The notes under the pieces were generated by a model. The model was given only the letters and a program-made list of their open reading frames with translations. It searched no databases and was not told where the DNA came from. From Paenibacillus sp. JNUCC32 (GTDB taxonomy: Bacteria > Bacillota > Bacilli > Paenibacillales > Paenibacillaceae), in NCBI RefSeq assembly GCF_014863545.1, contig NZ_CP062260.1:1736001-1800000 (forward strand): a stretch of DNA of 64,000 bases, written 5' to 3'. Of this stretch, positions 18,775-29,317 are shown in pieces (position 1 is the stretch's first letter; each line of letters starts with the position of its first letter). A program made the position numbers and the translations under genes.

Positions 18775-21243
18775 ATGGGGATAAGAATGCCGCGCCTGTC
18801 AAAAATCGCATGTTGTATCGGAGCGTTAGGTTTAGCGGCCGGATTGGCATTGTCGGGATGCGATACAACCACGAAACCGGAGGCGGTCGATATGGAAATA
18901 TACAATGAAATGTATGCCAATCCCTTTCAGTCGTTGGAGGAAGAATGGGAGGATTACGGCAATGGGGATCCGTATGTGCTGCGGCATGACGGCCGCTATT
19001 ATCTGTATGTAAGCACTAAGGATCATCGGACGGGAATCAAGGCTTGGATATCGGACAATCTGGTCGATTGGAGCTATGCGGGGCTTGTGACGGAAGATCC
19101 TGTATCGACCGGAGCCTATGCCCCCGAAGTGATTTACTCGAACGGGTGGTTTTATCTATACACTTCTCCGGCGGGAAGGGGACATTACGTGTTCCGAAGC
19201 GAATCGCCGACAGGCCCGTTCGAAAGAATCTCCGAGAATGTCGGAATGAGCATCGACGGCTCGGTCTTTATCGACGATGACGGCTCCTGGCTGTTTACCC
19301 ATGCTGGATCGTCGGGCATTGTCGGCGTTCCGATGGACGGACCCGCCGAATTCGGCGTCGGTCAGACGATTCCCGGGCCCTATTTGGGGCATTGGACGGA
19401 AGGGTCCATGATCATCAAGCGGAACGGTACCTATTACATGACATATACCGGGAATCATGTATTCAGCAAAGGCTACCGCATTCATTATGCCGTATCGCAT
19501 GATTCGCCGCTCGGTCCGTACAGCATTCCGGCCAACAATCCGCTCGTCATCAGCACTAAGCCGGACTTTTACGGGCTTGGCCACAGCTCGACGGTGATGG
19601 GGCCCGATCTGGATTCTTATTATCTCGTCTATCATAACTTGACGGGAAGATCCCAGGAAGGCCCGCCTGTCCGTCGCATGAACATCGACCGGCTGGTATT
19701 CAACGGAGACAAGATGGAGATTCTGGGTCCTACGAATTACGATCAGCCTATCCCGAGAGGGCCGGTCTTTGCCGATCGGCTGGACGCAGACGCCATCGAT
19801 GAGAGCCGGTGGGAGTCGGAGAAATCGGAAGGAGGCGCTCGAATCATCACCAAGGAGAGCACGGATCGCATCTATACGGCGGAATATAATTTGGTGCCGT
19901 CAAAGACGCGGGTCGCCGCATTGTTTGCCTATGAGGAGACCAACCGTTTCGGGTTCGCAGAAATCGAACCGGAACTAAACCGACTATCCTTGGGCAGGAT
20001 GGAGGATGGCAACCGTAAAGTGCTCGCCACCGCGGAGCTTCCGGAAGATACGGATTGGTCGAAGCTGCACACGATTCGTATTGAACGAGGGAACGAGCGG
20101 CTTCGGGTTTACCTGGACGGCGTAGTGAAGCTGGATGAATCTTCGGAAACGTTCGGACCTGGCCGTATCGGGTATCGGTACGATAACGGCGTACCGGGAT
20201 TGTCGTATACCGCATTCTCGAATCAAGCCGACGGCAGCAGTGACTTCGAAACGGCCAAGCCGCTTCCCGGCAGCATGGAAGCCGTGCATTATCTTAGCGG
20301 CGAAGGCAGGGGGTATGCGGTTCGTCAACCGTCGGAAACCGCCGCATGGCGTCATTCGGACGGAACGGCGATCCGGCAGGCGGAGGATGGCAGCTATTCG
20401 GCTGCGCTTAGGGAAAAAGGCGATTGGCTGCGTTATGCAGTAAACGTTTCGGAATCGGGCACCTATGCGCTGGACTTGTCGGTCAAGGCTGACGCGGGGC
20501 CGGCAGCCTTTAAGCTGCTCGTGGACGATCAAAAAGCCGGAAGCTATAAAATCGACGGCAGCCATGACGCCAGCAGCGAACCCTGGGTAAAAATTCGGGT
20601 AGGATCCCTAAAGCTCGAAAAGGGATTACATAGCCTCGCCATTCAATTGGACTATGGGCAGCTGGAGTGGAAAACGATGGAATTCGAGCTGGTCGATGAT
20701 CAAGCATTCAAGATCGAACGTTTATTGGAACAAGCAAGTTCCGAGGATGTTCACGGCCGTTGGAACGAAACCGCCGGAAGTTATGCCGGGGCAGCCGATG
20801 CCGATGCCAAGATGTATGGAGGCAGCCGCCTTTGGTCCGACTACCGCATCCGGACGACCGTAACGCTGGGCGATGATCCGTCCGGTCAAGCGGGCGTACT
20901 CTTCCGGGTGACAAACGAGTCGGATTTCAGGGATCAAGTGAGCGATTCGCTGATGGGATATTTCCTCGCGGTCACCGCCACGAAACTGGAACTGTACAAA
21001 CATAATTACGATTCCGAGCTGCTTCAAAGCATCAAAGTTGAGCTGGAACGGAACAAGCCCGTCAGCTTGCGCATCGAAGCAGTTCACGGGACGATCCGCG
21101 TCTTCGTCGAGGATGGAGAAGAGCCTGTCCTGACGTATGACGATCCCCAGGCCTTCATGCAGGGGAGGGTCGGCATTCGATCGGTTCATGCTGAACAGAT
21201 CGGGCTTGGCGATTTAACGGTGGAATCCATAGGAACCAAATAG
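18775..21243 (+). CDS. GH43 lipoprotein with appended jelly-roll domains
   Basis: 822 residues from ATG 18775 (AAGGGGTGAG upstream). The frame extends further 5' but there it only shadows the permeases. Lipobox LSGC (C29) anchors it outside the membrane. The five-bladed GH43 domain (about 45-330) has the base Asp in GNGDPYV (D65), APEV, and the acid Glu in WTEGSM (E209). Next come a beta-sandwich segment (about 330-485), a CBM6-like module (about 500-640, KGDWLRYAVNVSESGTYALDL), and a C-terminal concanavalin-like segment (about 650-820). Likely a surface arabinofuranosidase or arabinanase feeding the cotranscribed importer. Confidence 0.88.
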   Translation: MGIRMPRLSKIACCIGALGLAAGLALSGCDTTTKPEAVDMEIYNEMYANPFQSLEEEWEDYGNGDPYVLRHDGRYYLYVSTKDHRTGIKAWISDNLVDWSYAGLVTEDPVSTGAYAPEVIYSNGWFYLYTSPAGRGHYVFRSESPTGPFERISENVGMSIDGSVFIDDDGSWLFTHAGSSGIVGVPMDGPAEFGVGQTIPGPYLGHWTEGSMIIKRNGTYYMTYTGNHVFSKGYRIHYAVSHDSPLGPYSIPANNPLVISTKPDFYGLGHSSTVMGPDLDSYYLVYHNLTGRSQEGPPVRRMNIDRLVFNGDKMEILGPTNYDQPIPRGPVFADRLDADAIDESRWESEKSEGGARIITKESTDRIYTAEYNLVPSKTRVAALFAYEETNRFGFAEIEPELNRLSLGRMEDGNRKVLATAELPEDTDWSKLHTIRIERGNERLRVYLDGVVKLDESSETFGPGRIGYRYDNGVPGLSYTAFSNQADGSSDFETAKPLPGSMEAVHYLSGEGRGYAVRQPSETAAWRHSDGTAIRQAEDGSYSAALREKGDWLRYAVNVSESGTYALDLSVKADAGPAAFKLLVDDQKAGSYKIDGSHDASSEPWVKIRVGSLKLEKGLHSLAIQLDYGQLEWKTMEFELVDDQAFKIERLLEQASSEDVHGRWNETAGSYAGAADADAKMYGGSRLWSDYRIRTTVTLGDDPSGQAGVLFRVTNESDFRDQVSDSLMGYFLAVTATKLELYKHNYDSELLQSIKVELERNKPVSLRIEAVHGTIRVFVEDGEEPVLTYDDPQAFMQGRVGIRSVHAEQIGLGDLTVESIGTK

Positions 21244-21280
21244 AAACGATAAACTAACAGAAGATGGAGAGTGGAACATA

Positions 21281-23047
21281 ATGTCTAGCTCGCACAAATA
21301 TATAAAGGACTATCCCAGACCGCAATTGGTACGCGAGGAATGGGTAAATCTGAACGGGGAATGGGATTTTCGCTTCGACGATGCTCTAGAAGGAGAAAGC
21401 GCCAAGTGGTACGAACGCCTTCAAGCTGACCGTAAAATCACGGTGCCTTTTGCGTACGAGACCAAAGCAAGCGGCATCGCGGATGAAACATTTCATCCTT
21501 GCGTATGGTATGAACGTAGTGTAGCCGTACCTGCCGAGGCAGAAGGCAAAAGGATCATTTTACATTTTCAAGCGGTCGATTACGCGGCGACCCTGTGGGT
21601 CAACGGCAGCAAAATCGGCGTGCATGAAGGCGGATACGCAGCCTTTGCCTTCGATATTACGGAAGCAGTCGAGTTTGGACGCGAGAACAGGATTACCGTT
21701 CAAGTCGTGGACGGCAACAGCTGTACGCAGCCGCGCGGCAAGCAGCGATGGATGAAGGACAACTTCGGGTGCTGGTACGTGCAGACGACCGGAATATGGC
21801 AAACCGTGTGGATGGAATACGTGAATCCGATTCACATCAGCCGGGTGAAGATAACGCCGGAACTGGAACGCGGGTCGGCGAATTTCGGCTATGAACTGGG
21901 CAATGCCGCGCACGGCTACGACGGGTTAACCCTCCAGACCATCATCCGGTTTGACGGGAAGCTGATCCGTTCGACGGAAACGAGCGTGGAACGCGGAACG
22001 GTAACGGTCGATGTGAGCGTCGTAAACGAAGCCGTGGGCGAATGGAAAGTCAAGCCGTGGCATCCGAACCATCCGAATTTATACGACGTCGAGATGATTC
22101 TGAAGCAAAATGGAAAGCCGATCGACACCGCCTATTCTTATTTCGGCATGCGGAGCATTCGGATCGCAGGGGATCAAATTATCTTGAACCATACGCCGAT
22201 TTATCAGCGTTTGCTGTTGGATCAAGGATACTGGAGCGATACGCATTTGACCCCTCCGTCGGAGGAAGCGCTGCTGGAAGACATCGACAAAACGATTGCG
22301 CTCGGCTTTAACGGCGTGCGCAAGCATCAGAAGCTGGAGGATCCCCGTTATTTATATTGGTGTGACCGCAAAGGATTGTTGGTATGGTCGGAAATGCCGT
22401 CGACTTACGAATTCGGAGACGATGCGGTCGAGCGGTTCACGCAAGAGTGGATGGACGTCGTCCGGCAGCATTACAACCATCCTTCCATCATCACCTGGGT
22501 ACCGTTCAACGAGTCTTGGGGAATTTCCGATATAGCGACCAACCGCAAGCAGCAGCAATTTACGGAATCGATCTATCATCTGACCAAGGCTTTCGACCAG
22601 ATGAGGCCGGTGATCGTGAACGACGGCTGGGAGCATACGGTTTCGGATATCATTACGCTCCATGATTATGAAGAAATCGGCGCTATGCTGGAAGAGCGGT
22701 ATCGGGACAAGGATGCGCTGTTAGGCAACAAAATCGCGCATAATACACACCGTTATCCATTCGCGCAGGGATATGGCTATCGGGGCCAGCCCGTCATCAT
22801 CAGCGAATACGGCGGCATCGCTTTTACAAGCGAAGAGGGCTGGGGTTACGGCAATCAGGTTCGCAGCGAGGACGAATTCTTGAAGCGGTACGAAGGAATC
22901 ACACAAGCGATCAAGAATTTGCCTTATGTGTGCGGTTTCTGTTATACGCAAATTACGGACGTGCAGCAGGAAGTGAACGGCTTGCTGACGGAAGACCGTA
23001 AACCGAAAGTAAACGTGGAAGCGATCCGAGGCATCAATCTGGCATAA
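21281..23047 (+). CDS. GH2 family glycoside hydrolase
   Basis: 588 residues, no signal peptide, hence cytosolic. The N-terminal sugar-binding domain is GH2-like (DYPRPQLVREEWVNLNGEWDF ... FHPCVWYERSV). An immunoglobulin-like domain is followed by a TIM barrel with acid/base E411 (VPFNESWGI) and nucleophile E509 (IISEYGGIAF). It is shorter than LacZ and resembles the compact GH2 group whose members act as beta-galactosidases, glucuronidases or arabinosidases; the substrate cannot be told from sequence. Last gene of the pentosan locus, 37 bases after the GH43 gene. Confidence 0.9.
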   Translation: MSSSHKYIKDYPRPQLVREEWVNLNGEWDFRFDDALEGESAKWYERLQADRKITVPFAYETKASGIADETFHPCVWYERSVAVPAEAEGKRIILHFQAVDYAATLWVNGSKIGVHEGGYAAFAFDITEAVEFGRENRITVQVVDGNSCTQPRGKQRWMKDNFGCWYVQTTGIWQTVWMEYVNPIHISRVKITPELERGSANFGYELGNAAHGYDGLTLQTIIRFDGKLIRSTETSVERGTVTVDVSVVNEAVGEWKVKPWHPNHPNLYDVEMILKQNGKPIDTAYSYFGMRSIRIAGDQIILNHTPIYQRLLLDQGYWSDTHLTPPSEEALLEDIDKTIALGFNGVRKHQKLEDPRYLYWCDRKGLLVWSEMPSTYEFGDDAVERFTQEWMDVVRQHYNHPSIITWVPFNESWGISDIATNRKQQQFTESIYHLTKAFDQMRPVIVNDGWEHTVSDIITLHDYEEIGAMLEERYRDKDALLGNKIAHNTHRYPFAQGYGYRGQPVIISEYGGIAFTSEEGWGYGNQVRSEDEFLKRYEGITQAIKNLPYVCGFCYTQITDVQQEVNGLLTEDRKPKVNVEAIRGINLA

Positions 23048-23088
23048 TCGTAGCCGGAGACGTATTCTCGCTTAATCGCGCATGATTG

Positions 23089-23117
23089 AAAAAACTCACC
23101 CAAGGGTGAGTTTTTTT
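23089..23117 (+). terminator. Terminator of the pentosan operon
   Basis: ACTCACC-CAA-GGGTGAGT followed by T7. Confidence 0.85.
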
Positions 23118-23437
23118 GTTGCGAGTACAAAGAAAATACATACCCATCGTTTGGATGCCTAACCGTAAACTCAATCGATCATGCAGACATAATCCGCCGT
23201 ACAAGAGAAGGTTGGAACGGGACATTTTTTGCAGTTTTCCTGCCAAACAAGAAATGACCGATAAACTCCTGTTCTTACCTTGCGGATCTGTCAGGTATAG
23301 GGGACCTCGGGCTGGATATCGCCCCATGCCGGATCGGACATATTTTTCCTAACGTGCTCATGCAAGAATTGTCCCTGTTCTGCTGCCCTCAGCTTCATTA
23401 TGGTAGACATACACCACAAGCAAAGGAGGGAATGGGG

Positions 23438-25555
23438 ATGAAATGGTGGTCAACGAACCGTCTCCGATTGATTCAAAATAATCTTCGCGAGACGGACGCC
23501 GATATGGATGTGGATCTTTTGATTCGCGAGCTCAAGTCGTTCCAAGCGAATGTGCTCATGATGAATGCAGGAGGCATATTTGCGTTCTATCCATCATCGC
23601 TTATGCATCAATATGTAACGCCTTATTTAACCAAGGACCTTCTGGGGGAAGCGGTAGAAAAAGCCCATGCTAATGGATTGCGATTTATTGCGCGGTTCGA
23701 TTTCAGTAAAGCGCATGAATCGTTGTGGATGCGGTATCCCGAATGGTTTTACCGGGACCGGGAGGGGCGGGAGGTCAATTATCACGGCATCGTTCATACG
23801 TGCCTGAATGGAGTCTATCAGCAGGTGAAGTCGCTGGAGAGCATTCAAGAAGTGCTGGAGCGTTATCCGGTGGATGGGATTTTCTTCAATATGTTCGGCT
23901 ACCAGCATTGGGATTACAGCGGAAATTTCTATGGTCCTTGTTATTGCCCAAACTGCCGCTTGCGGTTTCGCGAAGTAACCGGCGAAGATTTGCTTGCGTA
24001 TACCGGTCCCGAACATCCGATGCACGAGCTGTACAGGTCCTTCCAGGAACGGACGTCAAGGGAAATGCTGGAGCGCATTCACGGATTCGTGAAGTCGCTG
24101 CGGTCCGATGTGGCCATTAGCACGTATCACCCACACCGGGTCGATATCGTCCGCAAGGAATCGAATACGTCGCTGAAAAGGAGCGGCCAGCCTTGGCTGT
24201 ATTCAGCCTCGGAGAATGTTGCGTCCATACAAGACAGCTGGGATGACAAGCTGGTCAGCAACTGCAGCATTAATGCCATCGACCTGGCCTACCGTTTCAC
24301 AGGAGTATCCGAGAATGAAAATGCGATCCGTTTATATCAAAGCATCGGAAGCGGATCGGGGCTGGATTTCTGTATTATCGGGGCATTCGAAGGATACCCG
24401 GACCGGGCAAGCTTCGAAACGGTAAAGGATATTTTCCGATACCATGCGGAGCACGAGGAGCTGTTCGGACAGCTCGGCTCCATGGCTGAAGCGGCGCTCG
24501 TCAAGCCAGCGGCCCCCGAAGCAGCAGCGGAGTATCACGGTATGTTCAAAATGCTAAAGGAAGAGCACGTCCTCTTCGACGTGGTGATGGAAGAACAGCT
24601 GGTGGCCATGGAGTCCAAACTAATGCATATGCGAGCGGTTATTCTTCCCGGCGTTCAGGGATTGTCGGTGGCGGCGGCGCGAGCGCTGCATCGGGCGGCG
24701 GATGCCGGCGCGGTGCTGGTCGCAACGGGAACCGCGCTGGAGCGGCAGCCGGAGCTGCTTAAGGAATGGTTCGCGGCCTCGTTCGCCGGCGTGAAACAAT
24801 CGGAGCCGGGCGCTTACCTGGACGTTTCGGACAAGTCGCATTTCCCCGGATTTGCCCATGGCCGGGACTGGATCGTCGCGGGCGGAAGCTTTGCCCGCGT
24901 TGCCTTTGACCCGGATACGACCGAGTGCCGATTGCCATTCATCGAACCGTCCACGTTCGGGCCGCCGGAGCGTGCCTACGGCCACCGCATCGGAGCAGAT
25001 TACGGTTTGGGGCTGCACAGGCGGGTCGGCAAGCAGGGAACGGTCCGAACCGGCGTGTATATGCCTTGGAATCCAGGCGAGCTCTACTATCGCCACGGGT
25101 TCGAGGACTACAGGCAGGTAATGGCGGACGTTCTACATGACATCGTGCCGAATCGGGTTGCTACTACGAACGCACCTCCATGTCTAGAGTTGTTCGTTCA
25201 CCGTTTGAAGGAGGGCGGATGCCTGGTTCAGCTGCTGAATCTCTCCGGATATAACGGGACGACTTTTATGAATCCGCTTCCGTTATATGATGTTCAGGTG
25301 GAACTGACCGTTGATCGCGTGGACGAAACCGCTGTAGCGAATGCGTCGGGGTCTTGGCCGCAAAAGTGGATGCTGCCAAGAAACGCGGTAGCGAGGGGCA
25401 GGCTGCTCCGTGCCGAATCCGATGCGCAGGTGGAAACCTCGCAAGATCGCGTGACGGTGACGCTGCCGCAAATCGGCCGTTATGAAGCGGTTTGGCTTCA
25501 GGCCGCGCCTGTCGGCGATCGAAAGGAGCTGATCACCAGCGATGCCAAAGCCTAA
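23438..25555 (+). CDS. Putative glycoside hydrolase, GHL6-like (copy 1)
   Basis: 705 residues from ATG 23438; AAAGGAGGG is correctly spaced for it but too close to ATG 23432. The N-terminal half is a TIM-barrel-like domain of the hypothetical glycosyl hydrolase 6 type (NVLMMNAGGIFAFYPS ... LRFIARFDFSKAHESLW ... YPVDGIFFNMFGY) with a Cys cluster CYCPNCRLRF. The second half resembles a GATase/beta-galactosidase-trimerisation fold (about 360-560) and ends in a beta-sandwich. No signal peptide. It is paralogous to 29318-31417, and the permease gene overlaps its end. Substrate unknown; presumably an intracellular enzyme for the imported oligosaccharide. Confidence 0.75.
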   Translation: MKWWSTNRLRLIQNNLRETDADMDVDLLIRELKSFQANVLMMNAGGIFAFYPSSLMHQYVTPYLTKDLLGEAVEKAHANGLRFIARFDFSKAHESLWMRYPEWFYRDREGREVNYHGIVHTCLNGVYQQVKSLESIQEVLERYPVDGIFFNMFGYQHWDYSGNFYGPCYCPNCRLRFREVTGEDLLAYTGPEHPMHELYRSFQERTSREMLERIHGFVKSLRSDVAISTYHPHRVDIVRKESNTSLKRSGQPWLYSASENVASIQDSWDDKLVSNCSINAIDLAYRFTGVSENENAIRLYQSIGSGSGLDFCIIGAFEGYPDRASFETVKDIFRYHAEHEELFGQLGSMAEAALVKPAAPEAAAEYHGMFKMLKEEHVLFDVVMEEQLVAMESKLMHMRAVILPGVQGLSVAAARALHRAADAGAVLVATGTALERQPELLKEWFAASFAGVKQSEPGAYLDVSDKSHFPGFAHGRDWIVAGGSFARVAFDPDTTECRLPFIEPSTFGPPERAYGHRIGADYGLGLHRRVGKQGTVRTGVYMPWNPGELYYRHGFEDYRQVMADVLHDIVPNRVATTNAPPCLELFVHRLKEGGCLVQLLNLSGYNGTTFMNPLPLYDVQVELTVDRVDETAVANASGSWPQKWMLPRNAVARGRLLRAESDAQVETSQDRVTVTLPQIGRYEAVWLQAAPVGDRKELITSDAKA

Positions 25556-26519
25556 ATCTGCTATACCTACCCAAAGGGCCGGCAGGGTCTTCAAGCCGGG
25601 CCTAACGCTTCGCCCGGGCAGTCTCGCGTCCCGCATCGTCAAGCACCGCGTCATTTATTTGCTGCTGTTGCCCGGGCTGCTCTTCTTCTTGCTGTTCAAA
25701 ATCGCTCCGATGTGGGGGCTGCTTTTGGCCTTCAAAGATTACAATCCGTTTCTTGGCTTTGCCGGAAGCGAATGGGCTGGATTTAAGCACTTTGCGGATC
25801 TGTTCTCGAGCTCCAACTTCTATATTATGTTGCGGAACACGTTTGCGATCAATATGATCGCGCTGATCTTCCATTTTCCGCTCCCAATCCTGCTGGCCCT
25901 GATGCTGAATGAAATCCGGCATGAGAGCTTCAAGCGCCTGAACCAGTCCATAGTATACCTGCCTCATTTCCTGTCGTGGGTCGTCGTGGCCAGCATGACG
26001 TTCTTTCTGTTGTCGACGGACGTGGGGATCGTCAATAAACTCATTGCCGAAAGCGGCAGGGATACCGTTTCCTTTCTGTCCAACCCCAATTACTTCTGGG
26101 GACTTCTGACCGCGCAAAGCATGTGGAAGGAGGCCGGATGGGGAACGATTATCTTCCTGGCGGCCATGGCGGGCGTGGATCCCCAGCGCTACGAAGCCGC
26201 CGTCGTGGACGGGGCGGGCAGGTTCCGCCAGATCTGGCATATCACGCTTCCGGCCATCCGGCCAACGATCATCATTTTGCTTATTCTTCGGCTGGGCAGC
26301 ATGGCGGACACTGGCTTCGAGCAGATTTTGCTGATGATGAATCCGCTGGTGCGCTCGGTGGCGGAGGTGTTCGATACGTACTCCTACACGCACGGCATTC
26401 TTCAAGGGAAAATCAGCGTAGGGGTGACGGTCGGCATGTTCAAGGGACTGGTGGGGCTCGTCCTGATCGTGGCCGCCGACAAAATCGTAAAGCGGCTCGG
26501 CCATGAAGGCATTTATTAA
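25542..26519 (+). CDS. ABC importer permease, LplB/YteP type
   Basis: 325 residues, six membrane segments after a roughly 35-residue basic N-terminus (KHRVIYLLLLPGLLFFLLFKIAPMWG). EAA loop YEAAVVDGAGRFRQIWHITLPAIRPT. It overlaps the preceding hydrolase gene by 14 bases, implying translational coupling. LplB-type permeases carry complex oligosaccharides such as rhamnogalacturonan fragments or alginate-like polymers in characterised cases. Confidence 0.93.
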   Translation: MPKPKSAIPTQRAGRVFKPGLTLRPGSLASRIVKHRVIYLLLLPGLLFFLLFKIAPMWGLLLAFKDYNPFLGFAGSEWAGFKHFADLFSSSNFYIMLRNTFAINMIALIFHFPLPILLALMLNEIRHESFKRLNQSIVYLPHFLSWVVVASMTFFLLSTDVGIVNKLIAESGRDTVSFLSNPNYFWGLLTAQSMWKEAGWGTIIFLAAMAGVDPQRYEAAVVDGAGRFRQIWHITLPAIRPTIIILLILRLGSMADTGFEQILLMMNPLVRSVAEVFDTYSYTHGILQGKISVGVTVGMFKGLVGLVLIVAADKIVKRLGHEGIY

Positions 26520-26575
26520 GCCTCCAAAGGCGTCTGCCGAATACTCATTATGCTAAACGAAAGGAGGAATTCCGC

Positions 26576-27457
26576 GTGAGCTTCGTTATCCGAAAAAAAG
26601 GGCTAAGCTTGTTCGATTGGGTCAACTACAGTCTAATCACCTTGTTCTCGGTCGCATGCTTGTTTCCGTTTCTATACGTGTTCAGCGTTTCCTTTACGGA
26701 TCCCGAGGTCTATGTTCCGCTTAAATTTTATTTGTTTCCCGAGCAGTGGTCCCTGGAGTCCTACAAGTACATTCTATCGACCAACAGCTTTATGAATGCG
26801 TTTAAAAGCACCGTTTTCATCACGGTCGTCGGTACCGCGCTCAACATCGTCGTTTCCTTTACGATGGCCTACGCGCTGACGAAACGGTCCATGCCCGGGA
26901 ATCGCTGGGTAATGGGGCTCGTCATCTTCACGCTGGTGTTCAGCCCGGGTATCGTGCCCAACTACTTGCTGGTCAAGGAACTAGGCCTGTTGAATTCCTA
27001 CTGGTCCATGATCTGGCCGGGCCTGACCAACGCCTGGAGCTTGATCGTTATCAAAAGCTTCTTGGATTCGCTTCCATCCGAATTGGAGGATTCCGCGAAA
27101 ATGGACGGCTGCTCGGATATGGGCGTTTTTTTGCGAATGATAATCCCGCTGTCGATGCCGGCGATCGCCACCTTCACCCTGTTCTTTGCGGTCGGGCATT
27201 GGAACGCCTATTTTAACGCCTTGATTTACTTATCGGATTCCAGCAAGTGGACGCTTCAGCTGTTGATTAAAACGCTGGTCATCGATTCCAATTCGGTGGC
27301 GGTGGCCCAGGCCGGGGCAAGCGACGAAAACGTGGTGCCGCAAGAGACCATCCGGATGGCCTCAATTGTACTAGCGATGGTACCGATCTTGGTTGTTTAC
27401 CCATTTCTGCAAAAGCATTTTGCTAAAGGGGTGATGCTCGGGTCGATTAAAGGTTGA
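26576..27457 (+). CDS. ABC importer permease, LplC/YtcP type
   Basis: 293 residues from GTG 26576 (AAAGGAGGAA upstream). Six membrane segments, EAA-like loop LEDSAKMDGCSDMGVFLRMIIPLSMPA, C-terminus GVMLGSIKG. Forms a heterodimer with the LplB-type permease. Confidence 0.93.
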   Translation: MSFVIRKKGLSLFDWVNYSLITLFSVACLFPFLYVFSVSFTDPEVYVPLKFYLFPEQWSLESYKYILSTNSFMNAFKSTVFITVVGTALNIVVSFTMAYALTKRSMPGNRWVMGLVIFTLVFSPGIVPNYLLVKELGLLNSYWSMIWPGLTNAWSLIVIKSFLDSLPSELEDSAKMDGCSDMGVFLRMIIPLSMPAIATFTLFFAVGHWNAYFNALIYLSDSSKWTLQLLIKTLVIDSNSVAVAQAGASDENVVPQETIRMASIVLAMVPILVVYPFLQKHFAKGVMLGSIKG

Positions 27458-27520
27458 GGAAGGATGCGGCAACGATCCCCTTACGCATCGGAATTGCGAT
27501 CAAAATGCGATCGGTTAGGT

Positions 27521-27534
27521 TGAAAGCGTTATCC
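27521..27534. promoter_or_regulatory. cre-like site before the LplA-type gene
   Basis: TGAAAGCGTTATCC fits the cre consensus except at the last base. It lies inside the 157-base gap between permease and binding-protein genes, so the latter may have its own CcpA-controlled promoter. Confidence 0.5.
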
Positions 27535-27614
27535 CGCCGCGAATGACGGGAAGGAGTTAGGATTTTGTTCAAGAACAATACATGGATGATGAGCATCCAT
27601 AAGGAGGGGTTTAC

Positions 27615-29165
27615 ATGAAAAACACATCAAAGAAGGGGAGCTCGCATAGAAGCTGGAAGCCCTGGCTCGCGGCCCTCATGGCCGTCGTCATGCTGGCAGG
27701 CTGCGGGGGGCAGGCGGGCGAGAAACCGCAGAACGCCGGAGGATCGGAAGCAGAAGGCAATGACGGCAAGCCGATGACAATCAAAATGTTTGCCGGGCTC
27801 TATAACGAGATCCCCGACATGAACAATGACTATTGGAAGGAATGGGAGCGCCGCACCAACGTCAAGCTGGACGTGGAATGGGTGCCGTCGGGGGATCTGG
27901 ACACGAAGCTGGATTTGCTGCTGGCCTCCGGCGATCTGCCCGAAGTCGTGGCCTATCAGAACCCGATCCGCCCTACGCTGATTACGGCTATCCAGAACGG
28001 CGCGTTTTGGGATTTGACCCCGTTCCTGGGGGATCTCAGCGAATACCCGAATCTGAAAAACAACCTGGCCCCGGATGCCTTGAAATATCTGTCGGTCGAG
28101 GGAAGCATCTATGCGGTGCCGCGGTCCCGTTCGCGGATCGACGGCGGGCTGAAAATACGCGAGGACTGGCTGAAGAAGCTGAACATCAAGGTTCCGACCG
28201 ATTTCGAAGAATACAAGGAAGCATTGAAGAAGATCGTCGATGCCGATATGGACGGCAACGGGAAGAAGGATACGGTAGGTCTCCTATATATCAAAAACCC
28301 GCCCGCATCATTCCAGGCCGGCTTCGGCGTATACAATCCGACCTATACCGATGATGGCGGGCTGATGAGCCCGTCCCTTACGCCTCAGTACGTCGAGATG
28401 GTGGAATGGCTGCGCGGACTGTACGCGGACGGCCTGATGTCCAAGGAATACGCGGTCATGAAGGAAAGCCAGGCGGAGGAACTCTTCAAGACGAACCGCG
28501 CCGCTTCCTATGGCCGTCCGATCTGGTGGGATCATGAATGGGAGCAGGCGATGAAGAAGTCCGGTCAGCCTGATGCCAAAATCCTGAACGTGACCTTGAA
28601 GGGACCGAAAGGGGATTATGCGGTCGGTCTGGAAACCGGCGTAGCCGGCGGGTTCTACATCTCCAAGAAGGTGCCGGAGGAGAAGGTGAAGCAGCTGCTC
28701 AAATATTTCGACCAGACGGCGTCCCAGGAAATGACCGATTTTGCCTATTACGGCATTGAAGGCGTCCATTACACCGAAAAGGACGGGCAGAAGGTGCTGA
28801 CGGAACAAGGGGTCAAAGAAGTCAATACGACGAGCAAGGGAGCGGGCGTACTGGCTTATGCCAAGTGGGGCAAGGTGATCAGCGCTTCCGGCGATAAAGC
28901 CTTTAACGATGCCAAAATCAAAGAGGTGGAAAATTACGACGAGATCGGAAAAATCGACCACTATCGCGTCATCACGTCCGAGGGCTGGCGCAGCACATGG
29001 CCTAAATACAGCGACGAATATGCTTCCATGGTGACAAAGGCGATCGTCGGGCATATTCCAATGGAGGAGTTCCGCGCATACGTTGATCAGCTGAACAACC
29101 AGCCGGACATTCAGGAAGCGTACCAACAAATGGCCGAAGCATACAAGCAGTTCAACGGGGAGTAA
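27615..29165 (+). CDS. ABC importer substrate-binding lipoprotein, LplA/YtcQ type
   Basis: 516 residues. Signal peptide with lipobox LAGC (C30), then a Gly/Glu linker and a large solute-binding domain (MTIKMFAGLYNEIPDMNNDYWKEWERRTNVKLDVEWVP-type start, DADMDGNGKKDTVGL repeat-like loop). AAGGAGGGG precedes ATG. The DxDxNxxKD loop is typical of the calcium-binding region of this subfamily. Works with the two permeases upstream. Confidence 0.93.
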   Translation: MKNTSKKGSSHRSWKPWLAALMAVVMLAGCGGQAGEKPQNAGGSEAEGNDGKPMTIKMFAGLYNEIPDMNNDYWKEWERRTNVKLDVEWVPSGDLDTKLDLLLASGDLPEVVAYQNPIRPTLITAIQNGAFWDLTPFLGDLSEYPNLKNNLAPDALKYLSVEGSIYAVPRSRSRIDGGLKIREDWLKKLNIKVPTDFEEYKEALKKIVDADMDGNGKKDTVGLLYIKNPPASFQAGFGVYNPTYTDDGGLMSPSLTPQYVEMVEWLRGLYADGLMSKEYAVMKESQAEELFKTNRAASYGRPIWWDHEWEQAMKKSGQPDAKILNVTLKGPKGDYAVGLETGVAGGFYISKKVPEEKVKQLLKYFDQTASQEMTDFAYYGIEGVHYTEKDGQKVLTEQGVKEVNTTSKGAGVLAYAKWGKVISASGDKAFNDAKIKEVENYDEIGKIDHYRVITSEGWRSTWPKYSDEYASMVTKAIVGHIPMEEFRAYVDQLNNQPDIQEAYQQMAEAYKQFNGE

Positions 29166-29214
29166 CGGACAGTCGGCTCGGGCGGTCTCGCATTCTGGAG
29201 CGAATATGTTGAAG

Positions 29215-29290
29215 AACGGGAGGAGACAGCATCGTTGAAGCCTCTGTTCAAACCGGCTGTCTCCGCCTTGCGAATCGCCCGTTTGTTGCC
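29215..29290 (+). other. Possible mRNA stem-loop after the binding-protein gene
   Basis: GGAGACAGC pairs perfectly with GCTGTCTCC, and outer AACGGG pairs with CCCGTT. There is no T tract, so it looks like a stabilising or processing structure within the operon rather than a terminator. Confidence 0.4.
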
Positions 29291-29317
29291 AGTTTGAAAT
29301 GAGAAGGAGGTAAGGCA

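Noticed and set aside
17918..18868. 316-codon open frame on the minus strand
   Set aside because: Antisense to the permease; His/Arg/Asp-rich product with no recognisable domain.
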